The notes under the pieces: generated by a model
The model's input: the letters and a program-made list of their open reading frames with translations, nothing else
The model's database searches: none
What the model was told of the DNA's origin: nothing
In this document: positions 36,818 through 49,047 of the stretch, in pieces
Position numbering within the stretch: the first letter of the stretch is position 1
Layout: every line of letters begins with the position of its first letter
From: Tigriopus japonicus
Taxonomy: Eukaryota > Arthropoda > Copepoda > Harpacticoida > Harpacticidae
Assembly (NCBI GenBank): GCA_010645155.1
Contig: JAAGOF010000197.1
Location: 115,533-179,532, forward strand
Direction of reading: 5' to 3'
Length of the DNA stretch: 64,000 nucleotides
Made by a program: the position numbers and the translations under genes

Positions 36818-37093
36818 TACAATTATCATCGTTAGCCTCCCACTCCAGTTTTCAGTGCTTCTTGGAAATGCTTATGAATTTGCCATGTTTATAGTACTGC
36901 AAGACTAGAATATGACATAAAAAGGACATGAACTTGGCCGTTTGACGTGATTTTATAAGCAAAACATTTTATCAACACCAAGTTGGTAAACTCAAGGTTA
37001 TCTATTAAAAGGAAATGAGTGTTCAGATGTTCACCGGATTCGGATCTGAGTTCTTGTGGCCAATCATCAAGGTTAAAGCCAAGTAATTCTTCC

Positions 37094-40000
37094 TTAAGTT
37101 GAAATCCACGTGATTTTTTGTTCCTTTGTTAAAAGAATTATTTGAGAAAGTTGGTTCAAGTCAAATCTCCCGTTGACACTCTCCACTTCCCAATTATTGT
37201 TCATATTCGACATATTTCGAATCAGAATGTTTGTTGCCGCTCTAAGAAGTACTTCTTGAAATCTTGGAATAATGTAAAGGCTTTCTTCCGTTTGGACCAT
37301 GTGGCCGTTATAAACGTGGATTTGATATGTTCCAAATGATGCGAGAGTCTCCCATGTCATTGTACTCAAGTCCAAGAAGTGGGCCAATTCATGCACTTTA
37401 TTTGGCATTATAATCCCACCCACAAGCAAGATTCCATGCCTATTGTCTGGCAAGGTCACCAAGGCCGATAATGAACCACCAATTGCAGCAGGAATTGGAC
37501 TACTTAGCTTTTCCCAAGTGTCACGGGATAACTCAAAACTAAAGACGTCGTTTGTGAGGGAGTTTGGGGTTCTTGCACCACCTAGAATAAATACTTTGGT
37601 GCCATTATTCGCTACGACAGCCGCAAAGTTCCTCGTAGGAATAGGTATAGGCGCCTTATTATGCCATTGGTTGTCGGCCTCTTCATAAACTTCAACACTG
37701 ACTTCGAATGAACCCTCTCTAGCCGGTGAATCGCTGCCAGCAATGAGGAGAGGCTTGCCTTCAAGAAGGACCATTCTGCCTTGGTGATGCAGGTCTTGTG
37801 GAGATGCAAAAGTTGACCATTCGTTCGTTCCTGAAGGCGAGATAATGGTAATTGTTTTGAAGATTCATTCCAAGTTAACCTAGGAATAGTGTAATAAGAC
37901 CGTGGATAAAAGCTTGGTTAGATGATTCATTCCTTATCCCTATTTTAAGGGGCTACTTTAGCAAGAATGCTGACATAACATGAATTGTAGAAGCGCCTAT
38001 TGCTAAGGAGCGGAAAAGCAAATATTCATTTAAGGTTTACATTCCGACCTGTTTTCCTACTTTTGAGAATTTTCAACTTCTTCGTGATTTTGCACACCTT
38101 CCTAGAACTGTGTTTTTTGTGAATATGTAGCTTTTTTCAAAGTTTTTTTTCCATTTCAACTTTCTTATATTTTTTTCTATTTTAGGAAAAATCTTAAAAT
38201 TTTCTCACGTTTTTGAACTGTAAGCTTTTCCAAATTTATAATTGAATTCTGACCATTTTTTTATTTTTAAAGAATGTGTCTGAGAAGAGGTTGTTTTCAA
38301 AATATTACTTCCTTTTCAAAAGTATCATTCAAACGGAGATCAGATGTACAAAATATGCCCCAAAATAATGTTAAGGCTGCTATTTTTCAATTTGATCAAA
38401 TATTTTAACGTCTTTCCCGCCAACTACGACATTTTCCAAATAAATTACCTAGTGTACTAGATTTAAAAAGTGTGATCCTAAGTACCGCCATATCGCGTAT
38501 TTTTGTTGATAACAACGGTAATACATCAGTTTTGGACAAACTTAAAAACCCGAAATATTGTGGGAGGGACTCCAAATACAACATTTAGTGTTTTCAGGTG
38601 AATTGTGCCCTGAGTCATACATAAATTCATAATAAATTCATAAATTCAATAATTCATAAAGAAATTCATAAATAGATCATTCCTTTTTAATTGTCTAGTT
38701 TCCATGCCATTTCTTAAAGGGGTTGGCGTATTAATCAACCAAAAACAATAAGAGGTAGGCTCTGTGGGACACTTATTTGTTTAAAACTGATGTATAGGGA
38801 CAGGATCTTTAGAGGATAAACTTATTCGTCCTGATTCATCTTTTTTGTCTTTTTTACCTTTATTCGTCGCGAATTTTTTTTCGTATAATTTGGATTTTAT
38901 TCGTCTTTTTTTAACCAATCGGGCAATTTTATTCGTCTTTTCTCGTTTAATTGGCCAAAAACGAAGATTTTCTTGGATTTCAAGCTCATTAAGCGTTGTT
39001 TTCAATTTTCCAAGCAAAAAATAACTGGTCCAACGCCCTCTGGTTCACCTAAGCTTAATCTGAGGCCAACGCCAGATCCTCAGCTTCGGTCCCGAGTACA
39101 ACGGCCTTTGATTTAGTGGACTGTATAAATTAGATTTGATCAATTCGTTAATCACGTGTTCTGGCTGCTTTTATTTCTTGTCTCCCTTTTTTGTGTAAAT
39201 GGTTTTCTCCCCAAAACTACCCTTTTTTCTCGGGAAATTGTCATCATCAATCATAAACCTTTAGAGGTTGACGGGAGAAAATTGGGCAATGAACTAAGTA
39301 AACATCGTACCATGTCATCGGTTAAAATTAGTCGCAACAATAACTTCGAAGAAAGTTCAACGCCAAAGCTTATGGCAAAGTAACAATTTGATTGTCAGTT
39401 GGGGTTTTGCACCAACAAAATACAATCCACAATTACAAATTAACTTATACTCGTAGTGTTGCCCAACAGACACAGAAAGAAAAGATTATTATTGGGTTGA
39501 AAAAGCTTTCTGGCCATGAGAACAACTAATGTATCTGCATATCTGACTTCAGCTCTACAGAAAACGCTCCTTAAAAAGAAGCATTTTTGAACTCTTCGTT
39601 TTTATTTGACATATGAACTACCGACAATCTCTTGCCCATTAATTACTTCCTTTTTTATTTTTTTTTAGATTTCGCCGTTTTTGAACAAACAGATATTCCC
39701 CGGTATTGCCTATCTTGTGGGAGCAGTTTTAAAAGTCTTTTTTTCGTCTGTACAGGCACTTAATTTGTCTTCTTTCTTATAAAACAGTTTCATTCGCTTT
39801 ATTGAGAAATTGATTCGATTTTCACGTCTTTTAAGAATTTTTCTTTCGTTTATTTTGGTTTGGGAACTTTTATTCGTCTTTTTGCGGTTAATTGGTCAAA
39901 TTTATTCGCCTTTTTTCGGTTAATTGGTCAACTTTATTCGTCTTTTTCGTTTAATCGGTCAATTTTATTCGTCTTTTTTCATCTAACCAGGCAATTCTAT

Positions 40001-43000
40001 TCGTCTTATTTCGTTTAATTTGACAGTTTTATTCGTCTAAACTATTGCAACATAAAATGCAACAGTTGGCACACTTTTTTATCGTATTCTTTTATTATAG
40101 TGCTCTAATTCTGCCAATTGTGTGTAACAAAAAACTCAATAACACTTATTTATTTTTGCTTTATTCGCCAACTAAAAACAAGCTAGTTCCTATTTAGGTT
40201 CATGCTGCAAAGATTTTTCCTACTTTAGGATTTTTTTATGAGATTTTGTTTTTCTGCTTCTGAACCTTGAACGAGAAAAGCAAAGATAAAGCTATTCTAT
40301 ATCAATTTCTTGTATGACAAATGACTAAAAAGGAATACAAAAAAGAAAAGAAACTGACCAAACTTCCAAAATAGACACTTTCTGTTTCCTGTGCAACCTA
40401 AAATTCCATCTTTGTAGGCAATGGTCATCGCAAGCGAATCTTGGTTCATGGGTATGGAGAGAGTCGGTAGGTCTTTATTTGAGATAGGATGGGCTATTCC
40501 ACTTGTAGGCAGACCAAAGTATATCCCTAAAAACACAAAAAGCCAATTTGAGCTCCAAATTTTGCCTTTCGATTTTGCAGAGCTAGGAGATGTAAGTTTG
40601 TTCACTAATCACGATCCTTTTTGGCTTGAAAGCTTAAACGGGAGACATTGTAAGTATCATTAATGTCAAGCCATTGTTTGGTGTGGACGTTCGGACTTTT
40701 TTGCAAGGGCAGATGTACAAGCAGACCTGTGAAGTTATTAAAATTACGTAATTGCAATTGCTCTCCAATGCAATTGTGATTAATCATATTTGAACTCAAA
40801 TCAATTGCATCTGTAATATATCTAAAGAGAAATCAAATCTCGAAAAAAAACCGGTTTTATTTTTTCGTATTTTGGGCAATGCAGTAGAGATTTTTAAGTC
40901 ACTAATATTTTTTATCTTTTCGCCACAAAGCCCTTACCACAAAGCCCAAAGGATAACCATTGAACAGACTTTTGAAATTGAAAATGTTTGTTTCACATGA
41001 AAACAGTAGTAAAACAGAAAATGAAGCCAGAGTAGCCGCGTGTTTTAGTGCGTTGTTGGAAAGATTAAAGGTAAATGTTTCCACAGACACCATAGGTTCC
41101 AAAATCCTTGGGACCGGATACAGCTGTCTGCAGAAATCCTTTGAAAGTAGCTCATGTTGTTCCAATATTTAAGGGCGAAGATAAGTCGCTCCCTAATAAT
41201 TATAAGCACATTTCACTGACCTCTTGTATGGCAAGTGTTTTTGAGAGGAGCATGAAGTCCAAGCTTGTAGATTATTTGGAAGTCCATGATATAATTCCTT
41301 CTGGACAGCAAGAACTTCTTGCTCATTTAGTACAGTGACCCAACTGGTTGACCATATTGAGCAGATTATTGAGGGACTTAAAAGTCACGAGTCAGTTGAG
41401 GTAATCTATCTTGACTTTGCCAAGGCCTTTGATAAGGTAGATCATGGTCTTTTGCTCAATCAACTTAAAGAGTTTGAGATCCAGGGTAAGGTCCTCAATT
41501 GGATTGATAGTTTCATAAGCGTAAGGAAGCAAATAGGTGAAGTTGAAGGATCTTTTAGTGGCATGTATGATGTCAAATCAGGTGTTCCACAAGGTTCAGT
41601 TTTAGGTCCGCTCATGTTTAAAAATGTCTTAAACTCCAAATGTTTAGTTGAGGACTTGGAGAAAGTCTACTGTTGGGTTGGCAGAGTAATATGGCATTGA
41701 ACGGGATGAAATTCCGCACAATGACGTATGGGACGTCAAAATTAGATGTTTCACTCAAAAAACAGACAATGGAGGTTGTGATATTGAGCAGGCATCATCC
41801 ATGAAGGATTTCGGAGTTTTCATCCAAGATGATGGAAAGTATGATGAGCATATCCAGTTGAAAGTGGGGAAGGCATTTCAAACGTGCGGCTGGATCTATC
41901 GCACTTTCAAGTCCAGAGATAGTACTACAATGCTACTAACTCTGTACAAGTCGATTGTTCAGCCGCATCTTGAATATGCCTCACCCATTTGGGCTCCAAT
42001 GAGTTCAGCAGGTTTACAAAAGGTCGAGCAGGTCCAAAGATGTTTTACTAGGAACATCACAGGAATGAGAGAGCTCTCGTATTGGGAGAGGCTCCAGAAG
42101 TTAGGGCTGTACAGTACTCAAAGAAGGTATGAAAGGTATCTATGTACTCTATGCTTTCAAGAGCGTTCATGGACTCTGTCCTAACCCAGGATTTGAGATC
42201 AGATGTAGCGACCGCAGAGGTTTTCCTTGTGTTCTGAGAGCGCCTCCAAATTCCAAGGAATCCAGGCCAGTTCGAACAAGGAAGTCCTCTTCTCTTCTTC
42301 ATAAGGCTCCTTCATTGTTCAATTTGTGGCCCATTAGTCTTCGTAGGGAATACAAAGGAGCTGATCCTCTAACAGCATTTAAACTCATTGTAACTCGTTG
42401 GCAGATTAAATATCATGGAACTGTTATTTTCATTACTGATTATCTTTCTTTTATTGATCGAATTTTTAAAATTTTTAAAATCAGAATTTTAAAATATTAT
42501 TGAAGTGTAGTTGCTTTGATTATTTCTCTGTTGAAGCCCTAAAAGACTAAATGAGATCATGGTTTCGATGAGATGATAGGAACAGAAGGAACAATGTCTT
42601 GCATTTGTTCCTCAGGGAGAAGAGGGTAGAATTTTCGATTGGAATAGAGTCCAACATGTCTGACTTTCAAGGGAAGATGAAACAAAGAAGTCTATGAGCT
42701 TAATTAGACCTGAGAAGGATACCGTATCCGTATTTAAATATATTTAATATATTTTTACTTGAAACGCCAAAATCTACACTTGGTCTGCCGACCCTGAATT
42801 CCTCTTGGTAAGTATTGAAATAATTTACAATAGAAAATGAAATAATTAAAAATGTGTTGAATTACTTTTAAATCCAATAAAATTGAAACTAAGTTGGGTA
42901 GATTACACTACACGTATTATTTCACAGATTGAGACAGGCTTTAAAATCACAGATTCATTTTTTCGACTAGCTTTAAAAGGTAAAGACTTTATTAAAAGGA

Positions 43001-43737
43001 TGCTTGTACAAGAGGTTGCGAGATTGTACCGTCGAAACTAACCTCAAACTACGATATAAAACGTGTCGTTTAGCAGCACTAAATGTAGGGTCATGTTAAC
43101 TTCGACATTATTTTGAATGATCTTAGAGGAATCATTGAAGTGAAATGGACGTTTCTTGTGTTTCTTGTGCAGCTTTTATTGCATAAAAGGACATTTTTAA
43201 ATCACATTTAAGGGCAAAGTTCATATTTTACCTATCCGTATCGATAAAAATCAAAGCTCCAATAACTGTCAGTACAATTTGATTCAATCTTTAGATTCGC
43301 TGATTCTGTATTAATGGTGAGCTGGAACGCTCTAAAGAAAGATACTTACCCAATTTGCTTTTAGGTTCATAAGCTTGAACTTTCATGGTCCTCTGCAAAC
43401 CTTGAAAAGCAGGTGAGCAAACGAGCTGATCGTCTAAACTGATCAGTTCACATGTTTTATTAGCTAAATCAGATATGTATCCGCGGCAGTTTTGGCTGTT
43501 TGCGGCGCAAAAAGCAGCGCAAACTTGTTCTCCAGAGTCAACCCTGCAAGGGAGCAAATCTTTGAAATACATAAAAGACGATTCTACATCCTTGGTCGCT
43601 TACTCAACAGATTTAATGGCGCTCTTTGAACTTATGCACGTTTCATCTAACCAGGAATATGATGTTTGGAAAGTGATCGACGAGTCTCCTAAAGCGCATT
43701 CCAAGATACCAACAAAAAATAAAATTGCAAGCAACAT
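37094..43737 (-). CDS. Secreted PAN/Apple-like and kelch-propeller protein, gene 3 (4 exons)
   Basis: Minus-strand exons 43737-43604, 43543-43350, 40526-40359 and 37830-37094 encode 410 aa. Phases 2, 1, 1; all split codons close (Glu, Gly, Gly). The start ATG at 43737 (context CAACAATG) gives a classic signal peptide (MLLAILFFVGILECALG). An in-frame ATG at 43809 would put a charged stretch before it and is less likely. Exon 2 has the PAN-like pattern VCAAFCAANSQNC (C-x3-C-x6-C) plus two more Cys. Exon 3 has DGILGCTGNRKCLFW. Exon 4 holds three kelch blades (KPLLIAGSD..NQWHNKAP; KVFILGGAR..DTWEKL; GILLVGG..MTWETL). Expected to be extracellular; ligand unknown. Intron 1 is 60 bases; introns 2 and 3 (2823 and 2528 bases) hold a non-LTR fragment and a 32-bp repeat. 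This is the most complete copy. Confidence 0.83.
38859..40040. repeat. Approximately 32-bp TTTATTCGTCTTTTT repeats in intron 3 of gene 3
   Basis: Units such as TTTATTCGTCTTTTTCG followed by TTTAATCGGTCAAT repeat about five times in tandem at 39868-40040, and in two or three spaced copies at 38859-38965. The stretch between is AT-rich with a weak 75-codon frame. Noncoding, all within the intron. Confidence 0.65.
41060..42490 (+). mobile_element. Non-LTR retrotransposon fragment (reverse transcriptase, decayed)
   Basis: Successive plus-strand pieces show reverse transcriptase motifs in order: VAHVVPIFKGEDK, YLDFAKAFDKVDH (with a frame slip before it) and SGVPQGSVLGPLMF. The sequence then jumps to the connection region (VEDLEKVYCWVGR; MKDFGVFIQDD; SIVQPHLEYASPIW). 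The FADD/YADD catalytic box is missing, so an internal deletion removed the active site near 41625. The type resembles the Jockey/CR1/L2 group; the clade cannot be fixed by eye. It lies antisense in intron 2 of PAN-kelch gene 3. Confidence 0.82.
43010..43105 (-). repeat. Dispersed repeat shared with the IR-A intron
   Basis: The inverse complement matches 3466-3556 over about 90 bases (ACAATCTCGCAACCTCTTG and CGTTTTATAT blocks). Both copies lie in introns. Class unknown. Confidence 0.55.
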
Positions 43738-44138
43738 TGTTGTTCCACTGAAGTGCGAAATAGCCTTTCGCTTTAGAAATGAGGGGAAAAATTCTGGAAG
43801 AATGACCATTATGAACGTCTGTGCATGATGTTAATCATACCGTTATTGAACTGTTTATCAATATTCGTGGTTAATTTATTGCGTGTTTTACATGATAGTA
43901 CTTTTATGAAAAAGTTAGATCGAACGAATTCAGTCAATCAGCTCATTCTTGGGGACATATGGCTTTTGGTAGGTTTGACAAACTTGATCTGTACTTGAGT
44001 AAGTTCATCAAACACGGTATGTGCCATCGAAAATCTATATCATTTGTTTGGTAATTTGAGTTTTCATATACCCGGAACGTTTTTTTCGTTTTTTGGGCCA
44101 AAAATGGACCGGTTTAATTCAAAGAACTCAGCAGCTGG
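43738..44138. other. 5' flank of PAN-kelch gene 3
   Basis: Noncoding AT-rich DNA upstream of the start codon. I cannot assign a core promoter with confidence. Confidence 0.4.
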
Positions 44139-44467
44139 TAGTGATGGACCGAAAGGGCTCACAACCGAAACCGAAAGTTTCGGCCGAAAGAGGGCTTAAC
44201 CGAAACCGAAACCGAAAGCAGCTGACTACAAAATTGTGTAAATGCAAAATCCACCTTAAAAAATAAATTGCTCATGTGTTCGATGTTGGGTAGGGCGTAG
44301 ATTTTGAAAAATCGGGAAACTTGAATTTCAGTGGTTTTTGGACGAATTTTTTTTCGATTTTGTTGTCAAACTCCGTCCTTTATAGTGCATGTCTGCTTTC
44401 AGTTTCGGTAGGCATAACCGAAACCGAAACCGAAATTTCGGCCGAAAGCGCTTCCGGTCCATCACTA
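44139..44467 (+). mobile_element. hAT-like MITE 'TAGTGATGGACC', copy b
   Basis: A 329-base element with inverted ends TAGTGATGGACCGAAAG and (inverse) TAGTGATGGACCGGAAG. It is flanked by a perfect 8-bp duplication GCAGCTGG (44131-44138 and 44468-44475). The body has ACCGAAACCGAAA runs and two TTTCGGCCGAAA palindromes. No coding capacity. Confidence 0.87.
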
Positions 44468-46050
44468 GCAGCTGGGCAACATATTTTCAAGCAATTTCGA
44501 TTCAAAAGATGTCTAATTTTGCTGTAAGAGTGTACTGACTAGATTTTCAAAAAATAATTTATTTAAAAGGTTTTTATACATGCAACTTTTAATCTAGACC
44601 TGACTTTGAGAAACTAAGCAAATCAAAGTTGTTCCCTTTGGTTTCCTGAGTCTGAATCACATTTCATTGTTTTTGGGAATTTCCATAGAAACTTGATATG
44701 AATTTTTCAGTACCGTGTGGACTAAACTTTTAGCAGAGAATTCAGCTCATGGTTATGTGCAAGCACGCCAAGGTGTGCTTTTACTACATGCTTTGAGTAA
44801 ATCTTTCGTAAGTTTCTTTGCTATTTGGCCTTAATATAGGTTTTGATTGGTTAGAAGTAAAATGGGAAGCAAGGAAAAAGAGAATTATTCTGGCTTCGTT
44901 GAAGTAAACTTGAGTGCTTTGACTTCAACGCCAACCAATTTTTTTATTTCATGTCAAATATTGCACCCCACGTGACCTTTCTTTGGGCGTTAAGCTAAAG
45001 CTCTCAAAACTACTCAGTTTAAAGCAAACAGTTTTAGATAGTCTTTTTGAATCATGCTTTACTATAGAGACTTCCAATTCAATGTTGTAACTTCTTGCGC
45101 TTTTTATGCTAGTTTTATGCGTGTTTGGTGTTTTTTCCATTTCATTCTAGAGCCATTTATTCCAAATTCAAAAGTTGTGTTGTTGTAAAGCACCAAAATT
45201 TCTTTGGTTAGTCACAATGGTATTCAAAAATTCATGAGTCTGAAAGCTTCCCCATCTCCTTTTTGAAGGCCTGAAATTGGTCGCTCTGATTTGGTTGATT
45301 GGGCTCTTGCCTTCTCCTTTTCCCTTTTTTCTCCTTCCTCATTTGTAGAAGGTGACTAATTTTGAAACTGAAGTTGAGATTTTAAATAATAATATTTTAA
45401 TAGTTAACAACTTGATGTTAACTGCTGCCAATTTCAAATCACTGGGGATGTAGGCATTCAAACTTAGCAAAGTTAAAGCGGGATTCTAGGAATTTCTCCA
45501 CTTTACATTACAAAAATTGCGATAATTGTGGCTTGAGGTCGCTTTTTTCGACTGTCAATAGAGACCTTCAGGGTTCAAAATTGTAGTTCCAGTAAGTACT
45601 AAGGGAGCTAGTTTATGTACTATGTTCTTACACCTTCTTTGAGTGGTTCACAAAGACTTGGTTTTTCTCTTACATTTCATTGTGCAATGCGAAACTCAAA
45701 TTTGAAGTTTATTGTTCTGCAGATCAACCAATATTGCTTCAGTTTGTCACACGAATGAAAAAAGCATTGTCCACAAACTCTGAGTCACGCAGTGTAGCGA
45801 AAAGGGGGGTGGGGGCTAATCCTTTTCTCTTTTTCTCTCTCATTGCCTCGGCTTTGTAAGGGTGACTAAAAGTAGGTCTAAAAACGCTGAACGTTGAAAA
45901 CGTCGAAAAGTTGAAACTAACAATAACATTGTACTGAGCCAAATTCATGATATTTTGTTAACATCAAATTTCAGTAAAATCTTCTAGAATTTCCACCTAA
46001 TGGCCGGTTCAAGGCCCTAGGGTGGGTTGAGAGCCATTCAAACTTACTGG
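44468..46050. other. Intergenic, no gene seen
   Basis: AT-rich spacer between two MITE copies. It contains small frames only; none has recognisable content. Confidence 0.45.
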
Positions 46051-46384
46051 TAGTGATAGACAGAAAGGGCTCATAACCAAAATCAAAAGTTTTGGCCGAA
46101 AGAGGGTTTAACCAAAACCGAAACTGAAACCGAAAGTAGTTGACTTGAAAATTGTATAAATGCAAAATTCACCCTAAAATTTTGAATTGCTCATGTGTTC
46201 GATTTTGGGTAGTCGCAAAGTTTGAAAAAATGGAGAACTTAACTTTCAGAGGTTTTTGGACCAAAAAATTTCGATTTTGTCGTCAAACTCCATCTTTTAT
46301 AGTGCAAGTCTGCTTTCAGTTTCGGTAATCATAACCAAAACCGAAACCGAAATTTCGGCCGAAAGCACTTTCGGTTCATCACTA
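46051..46384 (+). mobile_element. hAT-like MITE 'TAGTGATGGACC', copy c
   Basis: A 334-base copy in the same orientation as copy b, with ends TAGTGATAGACAG and (inverse) TAGTGATGAACCG and a perfect flanking duplication CTTACTGG (46043-46050 and 46385-46392). It is more diverged than copy b but has the same internal layout. Confidence 0.86.
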
Positions 46385-49047
46385 CTTACTGGTATGTCTT
46401 TACTATTTTTCGACTTCTACACCAACGGTTTTGCGCATTCTTACCACCAGGTGTTTTTTGTCAGGTGTCGGGCTGAATCGTGAGATTCTAAAGCTGACGC
46501 TTCAAAATTTTGTTGGCACGCAATTTTCGTTTTAAACACGTTGGCTATAGTCAAAATTGACTTCAGAACTCGGAAAACGGCATTGCTTGTTTTCAAGCAT
46601 ATAATGGTTTAAGCTTATGAATTCACTAATCCTACCATTTTATTGATTCACCTCTACAGGTTGGTCACTTACTTGCAACTCCTTGTTCGATTTCTTTCAT
46701 TTTGCATTAGGCAGATCCTTGTTTGTTCCAAAGAGTATCGTCTATGAAACGAATCTGCGTTCATACCCTAATTTATAGGAAATTGGTTTGTTCAATGTAA
46801 TAATTATGTCACCAACACAAAATTATTTATAGATCATTTGCTTTGAACAATCTAACCAAGCTAACCAGGATTCAATACGTCAGAAGGAAAAGATAATACT
46901 TTCAGAGTTGCCACATAGAAGAGTCCTATACGAAACCAAGAAATGCTCTTCACGCATTATGACGGATCATGCATAATAAAACAATGCCTTTTCTTCAAAC
47001 CTTCTTCAAACGGAAAACATTTAAACACACCTCAGTGTCTTGCTGATCCTTGGATGCCTTCTCCAAAAGTGAAAAAAACCACTTTTTAACAATAAGTAAA
47101 GTAATTGAATGTTTTTGTTTCAATATTGAGTTTGAATCAATGCTTAAAATTTCTCTTGCCAATTTATACTTATATCCAGGCGGTACAGGCAACTGATTTG
47201 CCAATAAGGGAAGCTCAGTAAACATCAGCTGGGCCAGTTTGTTTGCTCCGTAGCACCGTCGTGGCCTCTGGTGTCTCATTGCTTCACTAAAATTCTACAA
47301 TCGCATCTCATTCTCGACCGTTTGTTACGGAGCAACTGACCGTTTTAAATATTTGATCGAGGACAGAACAGGAAACAACGGAATCACAAGAAAAGGGCGG
47401 CGTAACACTACGGAGCACAAAATCAACAACCTTTTTCTCACTGTGCTTATTCTATTGTAAAAAATTCAAACATTTTTTCAAAACCATTATTAGACATCGA
47501 GTCCGGGTTGTCTAGAAAAATCAGAATATTTCGTGTTTGATTTGCAACCTATTTTTCTGTCTGAAAGAGATACCGTGAATTTTTCATACAGCCAATTTGC
47601 GTTGAGCTTGTTAAATTGAGATAGCTTTGATAGTAGAAAAAAGAGATATGACCAAAAACACCAACATAAAACCAAGTTGTAAAATTTACCAATGCGCCTT
47701 TTTTGTAATTATTTTGCGCATCGCAGTATAAATGGGCCAACACATAAACCAAAAAATCGACTTAAAATTTACATTCTCCAATAATATAAAGCGTAGCAAT
47801 AAAAAATAATAAAAATAATAGCGGTACAAATCAGGGAGAGACCAAGCTTTTTCGATGATTGACACAATTCAAAGAAACAACCAACAACGCAATTGCAGGA
47901 ACCCATTGCATTAGTGCTGTAGCATTATAAACGGCAAACAGAAAATTTATAACTTTGAAGTAAGCAGTTTTCTTACATGGTGCTTAAAAATCCTTATCTT
48001 CCTTACTTGCTTTGTCTTTCATCCAATCAAAAAATTCCAAGGGGGTGGGTGTTAAATTTTATCATGAACATCTCAACAGAAAATGGTAACAGCCAAGCCT
48101 TATGTAATGGAGAAAGAAAAAAAGAAATAGTTGAATAAGTATCTTGTCTTAATAAATCATTTGTGTCAAAGGCGAATAAATAGAAATGTACATCAAAAAA
48201 TTAAGAAAAACACCAAATTTTGTCAAGAGTGCAAATTAGTAAAAAAAAGAAAAAAAATATCACATGTCTGTGGTTCACCCATAGGCGGAGAGCCATTCTG
48301 ATACCGGACATGAGATTGCCTATCGGAAAAACTCTGGACGATGTGATGGCTGGCTTCGCTGGCCGGGCGAGGCTCAACCATCCGACTGTAACACCAACAA
48401 AAATAATTTCGATGAAAAAGCCAAAAAGCCAAAAAATACAGATCAACCAAAGTAACGGAAAAATGCAAATACCGTTGTTCAGATCATTGAGGAAGGCTCC
48501 AGTCTGCTTGAGATTGCTTCCTCCACTTCAAGCCCTTCTCTCTACATCTTTCCAGCATTTTTGGCACGCCTCAGGCAACTCACCATCCTTATGTTGACGC
48601 CCACAATGTGTGCAATGACGTTTGAGTCCACTCAGGCATTAATTAGATAAAAAACGAACTGCCTTTTCTCCTATTGCGAGGGCATTGTTGAGTCTCTCTC
48701 AACAATTTTGTTATTTACAAGAAGCTGAGATTCACAGCTGTCGATTGCCATATCAAGTTTTGCCATGTCTCATATGTATGCCAAGATATTACAACTTAAG
48801 GTCAGCTGACATTTTTGGTTCAGCACTCTGTAACATCTCTTGCAAAACGAATTGGGTTTGAGTCTGATACGAAAAAATCAAACACGTTTCGCTTTTCTTT
48901 AATTGAATAGGTCTAGAACTAGAATTTGGATTAAAAATGTCAATTTTTTTTTGGCATATAATGTTTGTTAGTTTCAAATATTTCCGCAAAAGTTTTTAAA
49001 GTATGACCTGTTGAATAGAAACTATGATCATTTGTTCAATTAACCTA
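46385..49047. other. Intergenic; one unexplained GC-richer island
   Basis: No supported gene. Positions 48255-48400 are distinctly GC-richer than their surroundings, with open frames on both strands (for example RPASEASHHIVQSFSDRQSH on the minus strand). This may be a SINE or a captured fragment. A 94-codon minus-strand frame at 46995-47279 is unassigned. Confidence 0.4.

Noticed and set aside
46995..47279. 94-codon minus-strand frame beginning MRHQRPRRCYGANKLAQLMF
   Set aside because: Has a plausible start and a possible GTATAA donor, but I recognise no family and find no downstream exon. Left as unassigned.
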